DNA of 64,000 nucleotides from Siminovitchia terrae (GCF_003605405.2 NZ_QYTW02000008.1:30015-94014); one strand, 5' to 3'; positions 46,125 through 56,828 are shown, numbered from the stretch's first letter. Notes: generated by a model from the letters alone, not told the origin. Numbers and translations: made by a program.

Positions 46125-46592
46125 CTAGTCGTACTTAACAATTGTTGTAACTCCATATTCCGTCAAGAAATTTTTGTGGCTTAACTCTTCCACCCATTTT
46201 TTAGGATTGAACTGATAAGCTCCATACTGATCTTGATACGTTAACCTGCCAACATTTATCTCAATTGGTTCAGGCTTTTCCATCAATCTTTTTACATAGA
46301 ATTCAAAGGCATGCTGATCCGGAAAATGTAAAAGCTCCAACACCTCTCCTACTTCCATATGTTTTTCAAGATATAACAAAAATAGTTGACTATCTGCACC
46401 TATGATTTCATAAATATACGGAAGCGTAAAAAGATCCTTTACCAAATCCTCCCACCCATACTCATCTACTTCTGTAACAATTAATTGTACACAATCTTCT
46501 ATGCTGTCAAAGACAGAGCGGTTATTGTATTCTTGAATCTCATCGGGAATCTTAAACGGTTTTGTTGACGCTAAGAATGTAATTTCAGACAT
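46125..46592 (-). CDS. Hypothetical protein (155 aa)
   Basis: Soluble, acidic alpha/beta protein with no signal or membrane segment; begins MSEITFLASTKPFKIPDEIQEYNN and ends VEELSHKNFLTEYGVTTIVKYD. No family recognised. Start at 46592 has GGAAGGAAGG. It follows the DUF4317 gene with only about 65 bp between, so the two may be co-transcribed. Confidence 0.7.
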   Translation of the reverse strand: MSEITFLASTKPFKIPDEIQEYNNRSVFDSIEDCVQLIVTEVDEYGWEDLVKDLFTLPYIYEIIGADSQLFLLYLEKHMEVGEVLELLHFPDQHAFEFYVKRLMEKPEPIEINVGRLTYQDQYGAYQFNPKKWVEELSHKNFLTEYGVTTIVKYD

Positions 46593-46658
46593 TATGCCTT
46601 CCTTCCCACTCACTGTATCGTTGGTTGGATTCATGACATTCATCCATTTAGATAGTTC

Positions 46659-47837
46659 TTAGCCCAACGAAGCCTCCGGTATCAACTTAAAGCCCTCGAT
46701 CATGGTGTCTTCATCAACCTCGATCATTAAACAGAGCTTACCATTAAAGTTGACTTGCCTTACATACTTCAAGTCTTTAGGGCTGATAGAAATATTGGCG
46801 ACCTTCGTTTCGATTTTAATCGATTTCGATGTATATTTCGGGACAATGCTACTTGCTTTAAGCTCATATTTTTCGTCATCAACGACTTTTTGGAAGGCCA
46901 TTTCAACCTTGTCCACATTGACGTCTTCTACTCCGCTCATTTTTAAAACTCGTTCAACGTCTTCATAATCAAGTGTAGGAGTGACTTCTTCCTCCTCCTC
47001 TTCGTCTTCATCCATCATCCGGTTTATTTCTTCATATACATTCGAAAGTGTATGAGTATCCACCTCGCCTCCCACCACTTCATTTACGACAAACTCAAAT
47101 ATAGCTTTGTCTTCCTGGGCAGTCATGATCTCTTCGCCATTCAGCACATCCTCGATAAAGTGATAATCAGGTTTATTCGCTTTGCCCGCCGAGTACAGTA
47201 CGCGATTTACATCGGCAGCATTATCTGTGAAGCTTGGAAATAAAAATCCTGCAACTGGTGATGCAAGATTGATAATGGAATCAACTACCACACTCGACTT
47301 AAATTCCTTCTCAACATAATCAAACACCAACGATCTTTTTGGCTGCTCCGTCTGATTGATGCTGCAGAGAATAAAAGGATGGGAATACACCTCATCCCGA
47401 TCACTCTCTTCCGCTTCTTCCCGGCTCCTTTTCGTCGGTTTAAAATATTCGCCGCGAATGAAAGTAACGACCATGTCCTTCTCGTACTGAACATCCTTAA
47501 ACATTTTATCAACGATAAGAAGCATCTGCTCCTTCCATTCTTCTACTTCATCCGCCTGCAAACCTTCATGAAGAATCACACGCGTGTGATCTTCCGCCTG
47601 TTCTTGGAACTTAACTTCAAATAACTTCACATCAAGCTGGCCTGTCAGCACCTTCTTAAAGTTATTCATGAATAACTCTTGCTGCTCCCTGTCTAACATA
47701 GGAAACGGGTGGCTTTCCTGATGGTAGATATCACTGCTTTCCTTTCTTATATAGACATTAAAAATATCGGTGACTGTTAATAAATCATTATCAAGTTTGA
47801 ACTGTTTACGAATGTTGGCTATATCCTTTTTGTTCAT
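46659..47837 (-). CDS. DUF4317 domain protein
   Basis: 392 residues. N-terminal MNKKDIANIRKQFKLDNDLLTVTDIFNVYIRKESSDIYHQE and the rest of the sequence match the DUF4317 layout, a soluble family of unknown function found mostly in Firmicutes. A very acidic stretch (DEDEEEEEEV) lies near residue 275. Monocistronic or with the following hypothetical gene. Confidence 0.8.
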   Translation of the reverse strand: MNKKDIANIRKQFKLDNDLLTVTDIFNVYIRKESSDIYHQESHPFPMLDREQQELFMNNFKKVLTGQLDVKLFEVKFQEQAEDHTRVILHEGLQADEVEEWKEQMLLIVDKMFKDVQYEKDMVVTFIRGEYFKPTKRSREEAEESDRDEVYSHPFILCSINQTEQPKRSLVFDYVEKEFKSSVVVDSIINLASPVAGFLFPSFTDNAADVNRVLYSAGKANKPDYHFIEDVLNGEEIMTAQEDKAIFEFVVNEVVGGEVDTHTLSNVYEEINRMMDEDEEEEEEVTPTLDYEDVERVLKMSGVEDVNVDKVEMAFQKVVDDEKYELKASSIVPKYTSKSIKIETKVANISISPKDLKYVRQVNFNGKLCLMIEVDEDTMIEGFKLIPEASLG

Positions 47838-47993
47838 CTAAATGTGCAACTCCTTGGTTGTTTTGGTTTATTAGGAAATCCTTGTTCCAGGTGAGTTTTT
47901 TAATGCCTTCAATAAAAAGGGAGTCCTGCTTGTCGTTTTTACGCTCTTGGACACACCTTTTTATAACAATATTTTGTTGAAAAATCCATTTAA

Positions 47994-48186
47994 TCAAATG
48001 CGCCTTGGCGTATTTGCGCCCAGATTTTATCGAGCTCCGCTCGATAAATTTCCTATGAAAATCTGTGGCATCCGCCGGAGGCTTTGACTTTATTCAGCCG
48101 GGGTTTGAACCCCCACTGAATGGAATAACAATATGCATTCATCTCACCACTTACTGAAGTGGGAGACTTCTGCTGAATGAAGTTAA
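47994..48186 (+). repeat. Structured dispersed repeat, copy 4 (193 bp)
   Basis: Long-subtype copy with both ends intact (TCAAATGCGCC ... GAAGTTAA), lying in the gap between the DUF4317 gene and the MalT-like regulator. Confidence 0.85.
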
Positions 48187-48280
48187 TATAATCGTTTGGC
48201 CAGACATTCATTTCAAAGACAAAAACCTCATTTATCTATGATGCAGCTTACCATAGTAAATCTAAATGAGACGCATTAGT

Positions 48281-50869
48281 TCAATCATGTAAAATTCCCA
48301 TTTTTTGGGAGGCTTGAATAGCAGCCACTCGATTATTTACCCGGAGCTTCGTGTATATATTAATAATGTGAGATTTTACCGTAGCAAGAGAGATGCATAA
48401 ATGATCAGCAATTTCCTTATTTGTAGATCCTTCGGCTATTTCTCTTAAAACCTCTATTTCTCTTTCACTAAGTATGGATTGCATTTGAACCTTGCAAACT
48501 TTCGAGATGGCCTTATAATGGGCTTTTTCATGAGTACTAAGATGGGAGTATATATTTTGTTCATATTGTCGAACTAACTTGGCAACCACTTCCCTTTCCT
48601 TATAATACGGTAGGAGAATGTGATCCTCGTGGCTGTAAAATACCGCTTCACGAAACAGGTTGATCACCTCACGCTTCTTTCCAGGATGATGAATCATCAT
48701 CTGGATTTTAAAAAGAGAAGCTTCGATGAGCATTAATTTCATTTTATGTTTACGGGAATACGTTAGAATTTCGTCCGTCAGCTCCATCGCTGCTTGACCT
48801 TTTCCTTCATGGAATATTATTTTTGAATATAACAACTTATTTTCTAAGCTTCTGAAGGGGTTTTTCATCCTCTCATAACCTAACTTAAATTGCTCCTTAA
48901 GCAGTTCATGGGGAAGTTTATTCTTGTTTAGCCGAAAAACATAGTCCAAAAGTGGCGCCAGATAAACAGGACTGTGATAGCTTTCCATGTTCATTAGCTC
49001 ATTCACCAGGTCCATCGCATCCTCTGACTCTTCCCTGATAAATTTGTATTCCGTTAAGTTGTATCTATATCCCCTGTCCACGGGAAGCACGGAATCTGTA
49101 CTGTAGTCCGCTGCCTGTTTCAAACAGCTTTCTGCACCTATAAGGTCCATCTGCTTTAAATAAACCCCAGTAATGCCAATATAGAAGCTGGCCTTTAACA
49201 TGGAAAGACTTTCATGGCTTTCTAAAATCCGCTCCATTTTCTTATAAAGGTGCGCACATTTGTTTAATTCACCCATGTCCTCTAACACTTGAGCTTTAAT
49301 CGACAATGAAAAGAAGGTAATATACGAGTTGCTCCTGCTTGCGGAGTAGTTTATTGCTTGATCTATATAAAGCAATGCCTTCTCATACCTGTTCTGCACA
49401 TATAAAAAAGTGGCATCTTTGATAAGCAAAAAAGCTTTCGTCGTCTCTTTCAAGGGAAGAAGGTCAATTTCTGATATTGACATCACGTCAATATCATTGT
49501 AGTTAACACGATCTTCAACAATGAAATTAGCATATTTAAAGGCTTCATAAGTGGAATGTTTGGCCATACTAGCTTTTAACAATTGATAAATTTCCCTGCA
49601 TTTTTCAAATTCCATATTCACATAATGATAAAAGTAGCGCTGAAAAGCAAAATCTGGATTTTTTGATAAAAGTTCTTCAGGAATCCGCTCCATAAAGGAA
49701 AATAATGCAGTGTTTTGAGGTAGCTCTAAAATCAATTTCATGGCAGCAATATAATCCTCTGCATACAGCAAATGGTCAATGCACTGATTAAAGTCGCCCA
49801 ATTCTTTCAAACTATTGGCAGCCTTTAAATGAAAATGAATCCTTGTCTCTTTATTTAATTCATTAAACTTTTCATTTAAATATTCTTTAAAAATCGTATG
49901 GTAGCGATAAATTCCCTTTTCTTCATCAATACAGGTAAGCAATATGTTCTTCTTGAACAGACTGTCGATTATTTTTTTAAAATCAATCTGTTCTATGACT
50001 TTGATACATATCTCCTGATGAAAATAGGACAGCATTGAGGTCATCACAAGAAATTCCTTTTCTTCGGGATTTAACGCCTCATAAATTTCCTTTGTAAGAT
50101 AATCGGCAACAAGCTTGTTTTGGAGATTGATCCTTATAAGGTCCCCTTGTTTTTTTCCGCCCGTTGCTGCAGCAATAAGCTGAAGTCCCCCAATCCACCC
50201 CTCGGAAATAGCATTTAAATCATCAAGAATTTCCTGCTCCATGTTCAGCTTCAACGTTTCTTTTAAGAATTGGATTCCCTGTTCTGGTGGAAGTTTTAAG
50301 TCATTTTCATCGATGACAAGCAGCCTGCCCTCCATATTCAGCATAGCTAAATATAATGGCGGTTCCTCCCTCGTTAGCAGGATCAAATGAACATGATCAG
50401 GCATATTTTTGACAAAAAACTCGATCGTATCGAGTAAAAAGCGATCCGTCATATAATAAAAATCATCTAAAACAATAAATAGTTCTTCTTGATGATCTAG
50501 TCCATTGATAAGTAAGGTAAGCAGTCGTTCAAAATTGCTTTTCTGGAAGTTGGAATCATAAAGGGTTAAGAAATCTTGCTTTGTCGCTCCGAGATCGCCG
50601 CTAATGGCTTCGATAAAGTAATTCCAAAACGAGAAAACATGATTACAGTTTTCATCAAGCGAGATCCATCTAATGTTTGCCATTGCCTTTTCCTTGGCAA
50701 AGGAAGTGATTAGTGTCGTTTTTCCTGTCCCTGGACCACCCTTTACCAAAATGACACTGTAATTCCCCATTTGATTCAGCCTCAAAAAAAGTTCATTTCG
50801 AAGGATATAATTTTTCCTTGGCTGAGGCATTTTAAGCCTTGTTGATATTAATGGCCATTGATCACTCAT
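48281..50869 (-). CDS. LuxR-family regulator of the MalT/STAND type
   Basis: 862 residues. N-terminal P-loop (VKGGPGTGKTT, about 42-52) with Walker B FIVLDDFYYM and the STAND nucleotide-sensor region, a long central helical TPR-like region (about 350-780), and a C-terminal LuxR HTH (LSEREIEVLREIAEGSTNKEIADHLCISLATVKSHIINIYTKL). Such proteins are activators that oligomerise on ligand and ATP binding. It lies directly upstream of, or beside, an ABC-exporter operon on the same strand (43 bp downstream of it), so it may be co-transcribed with or control it. Confidence 0.88.
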   Translation of the reverse strand: MSDQWPLISTRLKMPQPRKNYILRNELFLRLNQMGNYSVILVKGGPGTGKTTLITSFAKEKAMANIRWISLDENCNHVFSFWNYFIEAISGDLGATKQDFLTLYDSNFQKSNFERLLTLLINGLDHQEELFIVLDDFYYMTDRFLLDTIEFFVKNMPDHVHLILLTREEPPLYLAMLNMEGRLLVIDENDLKLPPEQGIQFLKETLKLNMEQEILDDLNAISEGWIGGLQLIAAATGGKKQGDLIRINLQNKLVADYLTKEIYEALNPEEKEFLVMTSMLSYFHQEICIKVIEQIDFKKIIDSLFKKNILLTCIDEEKGIYRYHTIFKEYLNEKFNELNKETRIHFHLKAANSLKELGDFNQCIDHLLYAEDYIAAMKLILELPQNTALFSFMERIPEELLSKNPDFAFQRYFYHYVNMEFEKCREIYQLLKASMAKHSTYEAFKYANFIVEDRVNYNDIDVMSISEIDLLPLKETTKAFLLIKDATFLYVQNRYEKALLYIDQAINYSASRSNSYITFFSLSIKAQVLEDMGELNKCAHLYKKMERILESHESLSMLKASFYIGITGVYLKQMDLIGAESCLKQAADYSTDSVLPVDRGYRYNLTEYKFIREESEDAMDLVNELMNMESYHSPVYLAPLLDYVFRLNKNKLPHELLKEQFKLGYERMKNPFRSLENKLLYSKIIFHEGKGQAAMELTDEILTYSRKHKMKLMLIEASLFKIQMMIHHPGKKREVINLFREAVFYSHEDHILLPYYKEREVVAKLVRQYEQNIYSHLSTHEKAHYKAISKVCKVQMQSILSEREIEVLREIAEGSTNKEIADHLCISLATVKSHIINIYTKLRVNNRVAAIQASQKMGILHD

Positions 50870-50911
50870 TCAATCACCGTACTTCCCTAAGGTCATCACC
50901 TTTATTTTACT

Positions 50912-51883
50912 TTAATCCTTCCGAAGCACATAGTCGTTTTTGATTTTGATAACCGAAAAAGTAAAAAAGACCAGTAAGATGACAAGACAATAGGAAAGCT
51001 GCGGAAGCATGGCTGATACAGCCTTTCCGCTTTCCAACCCTTGGACAAAGCTCAGATAATCCTTTTGAGGCAGGACCCAGATGATCTTCTCAAGCATTTT
51101 ATTTCCTTTTTCAAATGAATAAAAGCTTCCGGAGAGTATAGTTGTCAGTGTGACAATGGAGGAACCGATCATATTGGCGGTATCGGAGACTTTCACGAGT
51201 GAGATCAAAAACATGCTAAAGGCAATGCCAAGCATACAGAGCAGCGCTAATAACAGCGCATACTGCCACAGACTAAAGCCCATCGCAAAACCAAAGCCTT
51301 TCATGACGGCCAGTATGGAAAATGCCGGAATAAAAACGAGAGCAAAGGTAAAAATGAAATGAGATAATACATAGGAGAAAAACGAAATCGGTGCAACAGC
51401 CATTCGTTCAATTTGCTTCCGTTCCATATCTTCAGCCAGCATAAACATAAACAGAACACATTGCAGCAAAATAAACAGGATCAGAAAGCCAAGAATATTG
51501 GTGCCAATTCCTCTAGCATCTGGTAAGGGCGGGGTGTATCCATAAGGTTTCTTTACAATTTCCTCTAGGATTTTCCTAACATCATGATTCTTTATGGTGA
51601 CAATCTCAAATTCTCCATCACCCTTTTCAATAATTTCCCCATCATATTTCCCAAGCATCAGCTGGTACCTCGGCAACTCTTTGTCCAGAGTTGTAAAGGT
51701 AAAATAGTCCGATTGGAAAACCGTATCTTTATTGGTGGTGACAACTGCAATGCTGCCCTTCACCTCAAGCTTTGCATGAAAGTACACGGCTGAAAAAATC
51801 GAAATCATCGTCATGGCGATAGAAATCATCAAGTAATATTTTTTGCTTTTCATTCGGTAATAATTATTTTTAAGCACACTCAT
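50912..51883 (-). CDS. ABC-2-type permease (LnrN-like)
   Basis: 323 residues. One N-terminal helix, an extracytoplasmic loop of about 100 residues, then five helices ending in ABC-2 type pattern. Start at 51883 overlaps the previous stop (ATGA), with CGGAGG before it. Third gene of an ATPase-permease-permease operon laid out like B. subtilis lnrLMN (linearmycin resistance). Confidence 0.82.
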   Translation of the reverse strand: MSVLKNNYYRMKSKKYYLMISIAMTMISIFSAVYFHAKLEVKGSIAVVTTNKDTVFQSDYFTFTTLDKELPRYQLMLGKYDGEIIEKGDGEFEIVTIKNHDVRKILEEIVKKPYGYTPPLPDARGIGTNILGFLILFILLQCVLFMFMLAEDMERKQIERMAVAPISFFSYVLSHFIFTFALVFIPAFSILAVMKGFGFAMGFSLWQYALLLALLCMLGIAFSMFLISLVKVSDTANMIGSSIVTLTTILSGSFYSFEKGNKMLEKIIWVLPQKDYLSFVQGLESGKAVSAMLPQLSYCLVILLVFFTFSVIKIKNDYVLRKD

Positions 51884-52626
51884 CCTATATAATCCTCCGT
51901 TCGATAAAATTTTCCGCACAATAGCAGGGCTGCCACAGATAAGGACAATAAGATCAGAGCAGTTGGCAAATAGTAAGAAAAATCATTGTCATAAATAATC
52001 TTAAACATGTTGATCACTATCCATTTTACTGGTGAAAGATAGCTTATTTTTTCGATGCTGCTTCCAAATCCATCCATCCTAAAAAACAGACCTCCCAATA
52101 AAGCAGAAATATTAATAACCATACTCAAAATCTGGTTGCTCGTGTTTTCACTTTTGAAAATACAACAGCATAATACACCAAGGACCGAAGCAAAAGCCTC
52201 AAACATAATGAGTATGGAAAGAGTGAAACCAGTATTGGAACCTCCTAAATGAATTTTTAACAAAACATGTAGCAGCATGATGACAAACAGGTGGCAAACA
52301 GAAGAAAAAACAAAGCTTGCAGTTATTTTTGATAAATAGATATAAGACTTCGGCACCGGCGAGTAAATGATCCTCATGTTTCCCTTTTTAATCCGCTCCT
52401 CCATAAAACTGTTAGCAGCAATCGTGGAGGTATTAAAAACAATGTAGATCATCATCGTAATCCCGTAATAATCATAAGAAGTAATGGAATCTCCATAATT
52501 GCCGCTGCTTAAGAAACCCAGAATAAGGACAAGCAGAAACGGAAACACGGTGCCATAAAAAAACCACATCGGGTTTAAAAATAGATTTAATAAATCTCTT
52601 TTAAAAATTTGCTTAAATGGATACAT
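51880..52626 (-). CDS. ABC-2-type permease (LnrM-like)
   Basis: 248 residues, six membrane helices. ABC-2 pattern with SSGNYGDSITSYDYYGITMMIYIVF and NSFMEERIKKGNMRIIYSPV. It lies 14 bp after the ATPase gene and overlaps the second permease by 4 bases. Confidence 0.82.
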   Translation of the reverse strand: MYPFKQIFKRDLLNLFLNPMWFFYGTVFPFLLVLILGFLSSGNYGDSITSYDYYGITMMIYIVFNTSTIAANSFMEERIKKGNMRIIYSPVPKSYIYLSKITASFVFSSVCHLFVIMLLHVLLKIHLGGSNTGFTLSILIMFEAFASVLGVLCCCIFKSENTSNQILSMVINISALLGGLFFRMDGFGSSIEKISYLSPVKWIVINMFKIIYDNDFSYYLPTALILLSLSVAALLLCGKFYRTEDYIG

Positions 52627-52640
52627 GTCAGCTCCCCCTT

Positions 52641-53579
52641 TTAATCTCTCAAGTTTCTTCCGGTAAGGTTTAAAAACATAGTCTCTAGATTGGCAGCCTG
52701 AGAGGTTACATTATGGATCTTAACGGAGCGGTCCATCAAAATAGAAATCAGTTTATCCAGGTTTTCCACTCCTGTTAAAACCGTGATTTCTAATTTGTTG
52801 TCTTTCATTGAGGCCTTCTTAACACCTTCGACACTATAAAAATCCTTTACATAAACCAATTCTGCATCATCCACTTCAATGATGATCTTCTTCGAATTGA
52901 CAAACTTCTCTTGTAAGGTTTCTTTCGATCCTGAAGCGATGATCTGTCCTTTATCCATAATAATGATCCTTGTTGAGATTTCCTCAACCTCCTCCATATA
53001 ATGGGTAGTGTAAATAATTGTCATCCCTTGGTCTTTCATTTTTTTGACAGAGCTTAAAATATGATTTCTGGATTGTGGATCAATCCCCACGGTTGGCTCA
53101 TCCATGATCAATATTTCCGGAGTATGTGCGATGGCACACGCAATATTCAACCTTCTTTTCATTCCTCCTGAAAAAGTCTTTACCTTATCTTTTGCTCGAT
53201 CAGACAATCCGGCAAATTCAAGGGCCATTGCGGTTTTCTCATTAAGCTCTCTCCCTTTTAATCCATAAAGAGAAGCAAAAAAGCAAAGATTTTGCTCAGC
53301 CGTAATATCCTCATAGAGCGCAAGATCCTGTGGGACAACTCCTAACTTTTGTTTAAACTCTCGATCGCCTTTCCTGATTTTTCTCCCATTGTAAGTGATT
53401 TCACCTGCTTCATAGGCAAGAGCCCCGGTCAGGATATTGATCGTTGTACTTTTTCCTGCGCCATTTGGTCCAAGAAAACAAAGAATTTCCCCTTTATTAA
53501 TTCCAAATGATACCCCCTTGATCACCTTGTTCCCTTTATAGCTTTTTTCAAGATTTTTCACACTTATGATTTCCTTCAT
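52641..53579 (-). CDS. ABC transporter ATP-binding protein (LnrL-like)
   Basis: 312 residues. Walker A GPNGAGKSTT, signature FSGGMKRRLNIACA, Walker B ILIMDEPTVGIDPQS, H-loop TTHYMEE, and a C-terminal extension of about 85 residues as in drug-exporter ATPases. ATG at 53579 follows AAGGAGG; an upstream ATG at 53606 is out of register with the ribosome site. A palindromic operator (53599-53616) lies just before the gene. Confidence 0.88.
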   Translation of the reverse strand: MKEIISVKNLEKSYKGNKVIKGVSFGINKGEILCFLGPNGAGKSTTINILTGALAYEAGEITYNGRKIRKGDREFKQKLGVVPQDLALYEDITAEQNLCFFASLYGLKGRELNEKTAMALEFAGLSDRAKDKVKTFSGGMKRRLNIACAIAHTPEILIMDEPTVGIDPQSRNHILSSVKKMKDQGMTIIYTTHYMEEVEEISTRIIIMDKGQIIASGSKETLQEKFVNSKKIIIEVDDAELVYVKDFYSVEGVKKASMKDNKLEITVLTGVENLDKLISILMDRSVKIHNVTSQAANLETMFLNLTGRNLRD

Positions 53580-53598
53580 TGCAAACTCAGCCTCCTTG

Positions 53599-53616
53599 GT
53601 AAACATTGTAGTTTAC
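53599..53616. promoter_or_regulatory. Palindromic operator before the LnrLMN-like operon
   Basis: GTAAACATTGTAGTTTAC: perfect 6-bp arms around 6 bases, overlapping the region of the ribosome binding site. The binding protein is not known; the adjacent LuxR-type regulator or a TetR protein elsewhere are candidates. Confidence 0.5.
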
Positions 53617-53632
53617 AAGAAAAAAAATAAAA

Positions 53633-53650
53633 TCAACCGTTCGGTTGATT
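53633..53650 (-). promoter_or_regulatory. Hairpin upstream of the LnrLMN-like operon
   Basis: ATCAACC / GGTTGAT arms around 3-4 bases, followed on the minus strand by TTTTATTTTTTTTC. It has the form of a terminator standing in front of the operon and may be an attenuator or simply end an earlier transcript. Confidence 0.45.
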
Positions 53651-53790
53651 TGAAGGGTTGAACTATGGTCTGCTGCTTTTATTTGGCTGAGCCTGTTGAA
53701 GTACAGTTAGTATCAATGAAGCAACTAAAGCCGTAAGGACACAGCAAAATCCATTTCTTCTCTAAGGATTTCTTCTCCAATCCCTCCTTA

Positions 53791-53982
53791 TCAAATGCGC
53801 CTTGGCGTATTTGCGCCCAGATTTTATCGAGCTCCGCTCGATAAATTTCCTCTGAAAATCTGAGGCATCCGCCGGAGGCTTTAACTTTATTCAGCTGGGT
53901 TTGAACCCCCACTGAATGGGATACCAATATGCATTCATCTCACCACTTACAGAAGTGGGAGACTTCTGCTGAATGAAGTTAA
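53791..53982 (+). repeat. Structured dispersed repeat, copy 5 (192 bp)
   Basis: Long-subtype copy with both ends intact. On its far side (minus strand, 53983-54040) a short frame MSKKKYIQAIEYYAEGTA runs into the repeat and stops, suggesting that a small gene may have been cut by insertion. Confidence 0.85.
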
Positions 53983-54360
53983 AGCGGTGCCTTCCGCATA
54001 GTACTCTATAGCTTGAATGTATTTTTTCTTCGACATATTCATTCCGATTGATGGACAAGCCTTTCATTGCTCGGACCATATATAACCGTTGGAACCTTTA
54101 ATTGCGGGAAAAAAATGGAGGCATCCATATAATAATTGGCGCCTAATAATAACGCGAAACTCCAAGCTGATAACAAAACAAGATTGACCCAAAGAAGAGA
54201 ACCTTAAAGGTTTTTTTCAATTAAAGAAGAAAAATCTCATTAATATATCTCTTTAATGTTTTTAGACATATGCCCTTTAATCATGCTGATCCATACATAT
54301 CAACTAGTATAAATACCTCACGAATCTATTAACAATTAATATCTATTTAGAATAAATATA
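53983..54360. other. AT-rich intergenic stretch before ahpC
   Basis: No gene supported. A short hairpin AACCTT/AAGGTT followed by T's at 54202-54219 could be a terminator. The rest is AT-rich leader sequence. Confidence 0.3.
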
Positions 54361-54369
54361 ATTAAACCC

Positions 54370-54397
54370 TTGACTTTAATATTTAGTACTATATAAT
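54370..54397 (+). promoter_or_regulatory. Sigma-A promoter of ahpCF
   Basis: TTGACT, 16-base spacer, TATAAT. The -10 region is embedded in an AT-rich, partly palindromic sequence (TAGTACTATATAATAGTA) of the kind bound by PerR, but it does not match the PerR consensus closely enough to call. Confidence 0.65.
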
Positions 54398-54474
54398 AGT
54401 AATTGTAATTAAGTAACTGTTATAGATAATTAAATAACAGCTATCTAAAAATACATTTAGGAGGAATTTATATT

Positions 54475-55038
54475 ATGTCTCTTATTGGAAAAGAAGTAGA
54501 ACCATTTACAGCACAAGCGTACAAAAACGGCGATTTCATCGAGGTAACAGATGCAAATTTGAAAGGCCATTGGAGCGTCGTTTGCTTCTACCCAGCAGAC
54601 TTCACTTTCGTTTGTCCAACAGAACTTGAAGACTTGCAAGATCAATATCCTGCTCTTCAGGAACTTGGAGTAGAAGTTTTCTCTGTTTCAAGAGATTCTC
54701 ATTTCACACATAAAGCTTGGCACGATACATCCGAAGCTATCGGTAAAATTACTTACGCAATGATTGGGGATCCAGCACATAAGCTTTCCCAAATGTTCGA
54801 TGTGTTTGTAGAAGAAGAAGGCCGTGCAGACCGCGGTACTTTTATTATCGACCCAGACGGAGTCGTCAAAGCGGTTGAAATCAATGCTGACGGCATCGGC
54901 CGTGATGCAAGTGTCCTCATTGATAAAATTAAAGCTGCACAATACGTGCGTAATAATCCTGGCGAAGTTTGCCCTGCAAAATGGAAAGAAGGCTCAGAAA
55001 CTCTTAAGCCAAGCCTTGATCTAGTAGGTAAAATTTAA
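54475..55038 (+). CDS. ahpC: Alkyl hydroperoxide reductase subunit C (peroxiredoxin)
   Basis: 187 residues, typical 2-Cys peroxiredoxin. Peroxidatic Cys47 in FTFVCPTEL, Arg in DRGTFIIDP, resolving Cys166 in GEVCPAKW. Reduces hydrogen peroxide and organic peroxides and is recycled by AhpF, encoded 12 bp downstream. GGAGG before the start. Confidence 0.96.
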   Translation: MSLIGKEVEPFTAQAYKNGDFIEVTDANLKGHWSVVCFYPADFTFVCPTELEDLQDQYPALQELGVEVFSVSRDSHFTHKAWHDTSEAIGKITYAMIGDPAHKLSQMFDVFVEEEGRADRGTFIIDPDGVVKAVEINADGIGRDASVLIDKIKAAQYVRNNPGEVCPAKWKEGSETLKPSLDLVGKI

Positions 55039-55050
55039 GGAGTGCTATAA

Positions 55051-56580
55051 ATGATACTGGATGCAGACATTAAGGAACAACTTAGACAATATCTACAATT
55101 AATGGAAGGCGACGTACTGTTAAAAGTCAGTGCAGGAACTGATGATGTATCAAAGGACATGCTGTCTTTGATGGACGAGCTTACAGCTATGTCATCCAAA
55201 ATAAAAGTAGAGAAAGCAACCTTGGAAAGAACGCCCAGCTTCAGTGTCAACCGTATGGGGGAAGATACCGGAATCACTTTCGCCGGTATCCCCCTCGGGC
55301 ATGAATTTACTTCTTTCGTTCTGGCGTTGCTTCAGGTGAGCGGACGAGCTCCAAAGGTCGAACAGAACGTTATCGACCAAGTGAAGAGCCTCCAAGGCGA
55401 GTATCACTTTGAAACATACGTGAGCCTTAGCTGCAACAACTGTCCTGATGTTGTCCAAGCATTGAACGTGATGAGCGTTCTCCATCCTGGCATCAGTCAT
55501 ACGATGATTGATGGCGCAGCTTTTAAAGAGGAAATGGAAAGCAAGGGCATCATGGCCGTGCCAACTGTTTTCTTGAATGGCGAGTCGTTTGGCGGCGGCC
55601 GTATGTCACTTGAAGATATCCTTGCAAAGTTGGGCAGCACAGTAGATCCTTCCGAGCTTTCCGCTAAAGAACCGTTTGATGTTCTTGTGGTTGGCGGCGG
55701 TCCTGCCGGCGCCAGCGCAGCGGTCTATGCTGCACGCAAAGGCATTCGGACAGGTATTGTGGCTGAACGCTTCGGCGGTCAGATCTTGGATACCGTCGGC
55801 ATTGAGAACTTTATCAGTGTGAAACATACAGAAGGCCCTAAGCTTGCGGCAAGCCTGGAAGAGCATGTGAAAGAATATGATGTGGATATTATGAGCTCAC
55901 AGCACGCAAAAGGCTTACAGAAGAAAGATTTTATTGAAGTTGAACTGGAAAACGGAGCTGTTCTTAAAAGTAAAACCGTGGTCCTTTCAACAGGCGCCCG
56001 CTGGCGTAATGTAGGCGTTCCAGGCGAAGCAGAGTTCAAAAACAAAGGTGTTGCCTACTGTCCTCACTGTGACGGCCCATTGTTTGAAGGAAAAGACGTA
56101 GCTGTTATTGGTGGAGGCAACTCTGGTATTGAAGCGGCCATTGATCTTGCTGGTATTGTGAAGCACGTAACAGTTCTTGAGTTTGCTCCAGAATTGAAGG
56201 CCGACTCTGTCTTACAAGACCGCCTTTACAGTCTTCCAAATGTGACAGTGATCAAAAATGCCCAAACTAAGGAAATTACTGGTACAGATAAAGTCGATGG
56301 CATTACCTATATTAATCGCGAAACCGGAGAAGAACATCGTATAGATTTACAAGGCGTGTTTGTTCAAATTGGCCTTGTACCAAACACTGATTGGCTGGAC
56401 GATACAATTGAACGTTCAAGAATGGGTGAAATTGTAGTAGACAAAAAAGGTGCCACAAGCATTCCTGGTGTATTTGCAGCAGGTGACTGTACTGACAGTG
56501 CCTATAAGCAAATCATCATTTCGATGGGATCAGGTGCTACTGCTGCATTGGGTGCATTTGATTACCTCGTCCGGAATTAA
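55051..56580 (+). CDS. ahpF: Alkyl hydroperoxide reductase subunit F
   Basis: 509 residues. N-terminal tandem thioredoxin-like folds with [10 protein letters not shown] (CxxC, about residue 130), then a thioredoxin-reductase-like part with FAD motif [19 protein letters not shown], redox centre [10 protein letters not shown] and NADPH motif [13 protein letters not shown]. Passes electrons from NADH to AhpC. Co-transcribed with ahpC. Confidence 0.95.
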   Translation: MILDADIKEQLRQYLQLMEGDVLLKVSAGTDDVSKDMLSLMDELTAMSSKIKVEKATLERTPSFSVNRMGEDTGITFAGIPLGHEFTSFVLALLQVSGRAPKVEQNVIDQVKSLQGEYHFETYVSLSCNNCPDVVQALNVMSVLHPGISHTMIDGAAFKEEMESKGIMAVPTVFLNGESFGGGRMSLEDILAKLGSTVDPSELSAKEPFDVLVVGGGPAGASAAVYAARKGIRTGIVAERFGGQILDTVGIENFISVKHTEGPKLAASLEEHVKEYDVDIMSSQHAKGLQKKDFIEVELENGAVLKSKTVVLSTGARWRNVGVPGEAEFKNKGVAYCPHCDGPLFEGKDVAVIGGGNSGIEAAIDLAGIVKHVTVLEFAPELKADSVLQDRLYSLPNVTVIKNAQTKEITGTDKVDGITYINRETGEEHRIDLQGVFVQIGLVPNTDWLDDTIERSRMGEIVVDKKGATSIPGVFAAGDCTDSAYKQIIISMGSGATAALGAFDYLVRN

Positions 56581-56680
56581 ACGATAATTTTATGCTGCGT
56601 ACCAGCGGAAGTCCCTCCGAGTCATAAAAAACAACCTACTAAGTACGCCAAGCTTATTTAATATAGATTCTCCTTTAAAA

Positions 56681-56720
56681 AATCACTATCCGCTCGCTCA
56701 GGGCTGGGTAGTGATTTTCT
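56681..56720 (+). terminator. Terminator after ahpF
   Basis: AATCACTA / TAGTGATT stem (with CC/GG inside), ending in TTTTCTC. Confidence 0.7.
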
Positions 56721-56828
56721 CTTTCTATATTTCTTATCATCAAACACAAACTGACCCCTACATTTTTTGCAAAAGTGACACTTTCAAAGAGATCAACGAT
56801 TTGCTAAATTATCAGTAAATACAAAGAG

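Noticed and set aside
54375..54430. PerR box before ahpC
   Set aside because: The region is AT-rich and partly palindromic as expected, but no 15-mer came close enough to TTATAATnATTATAA to list.
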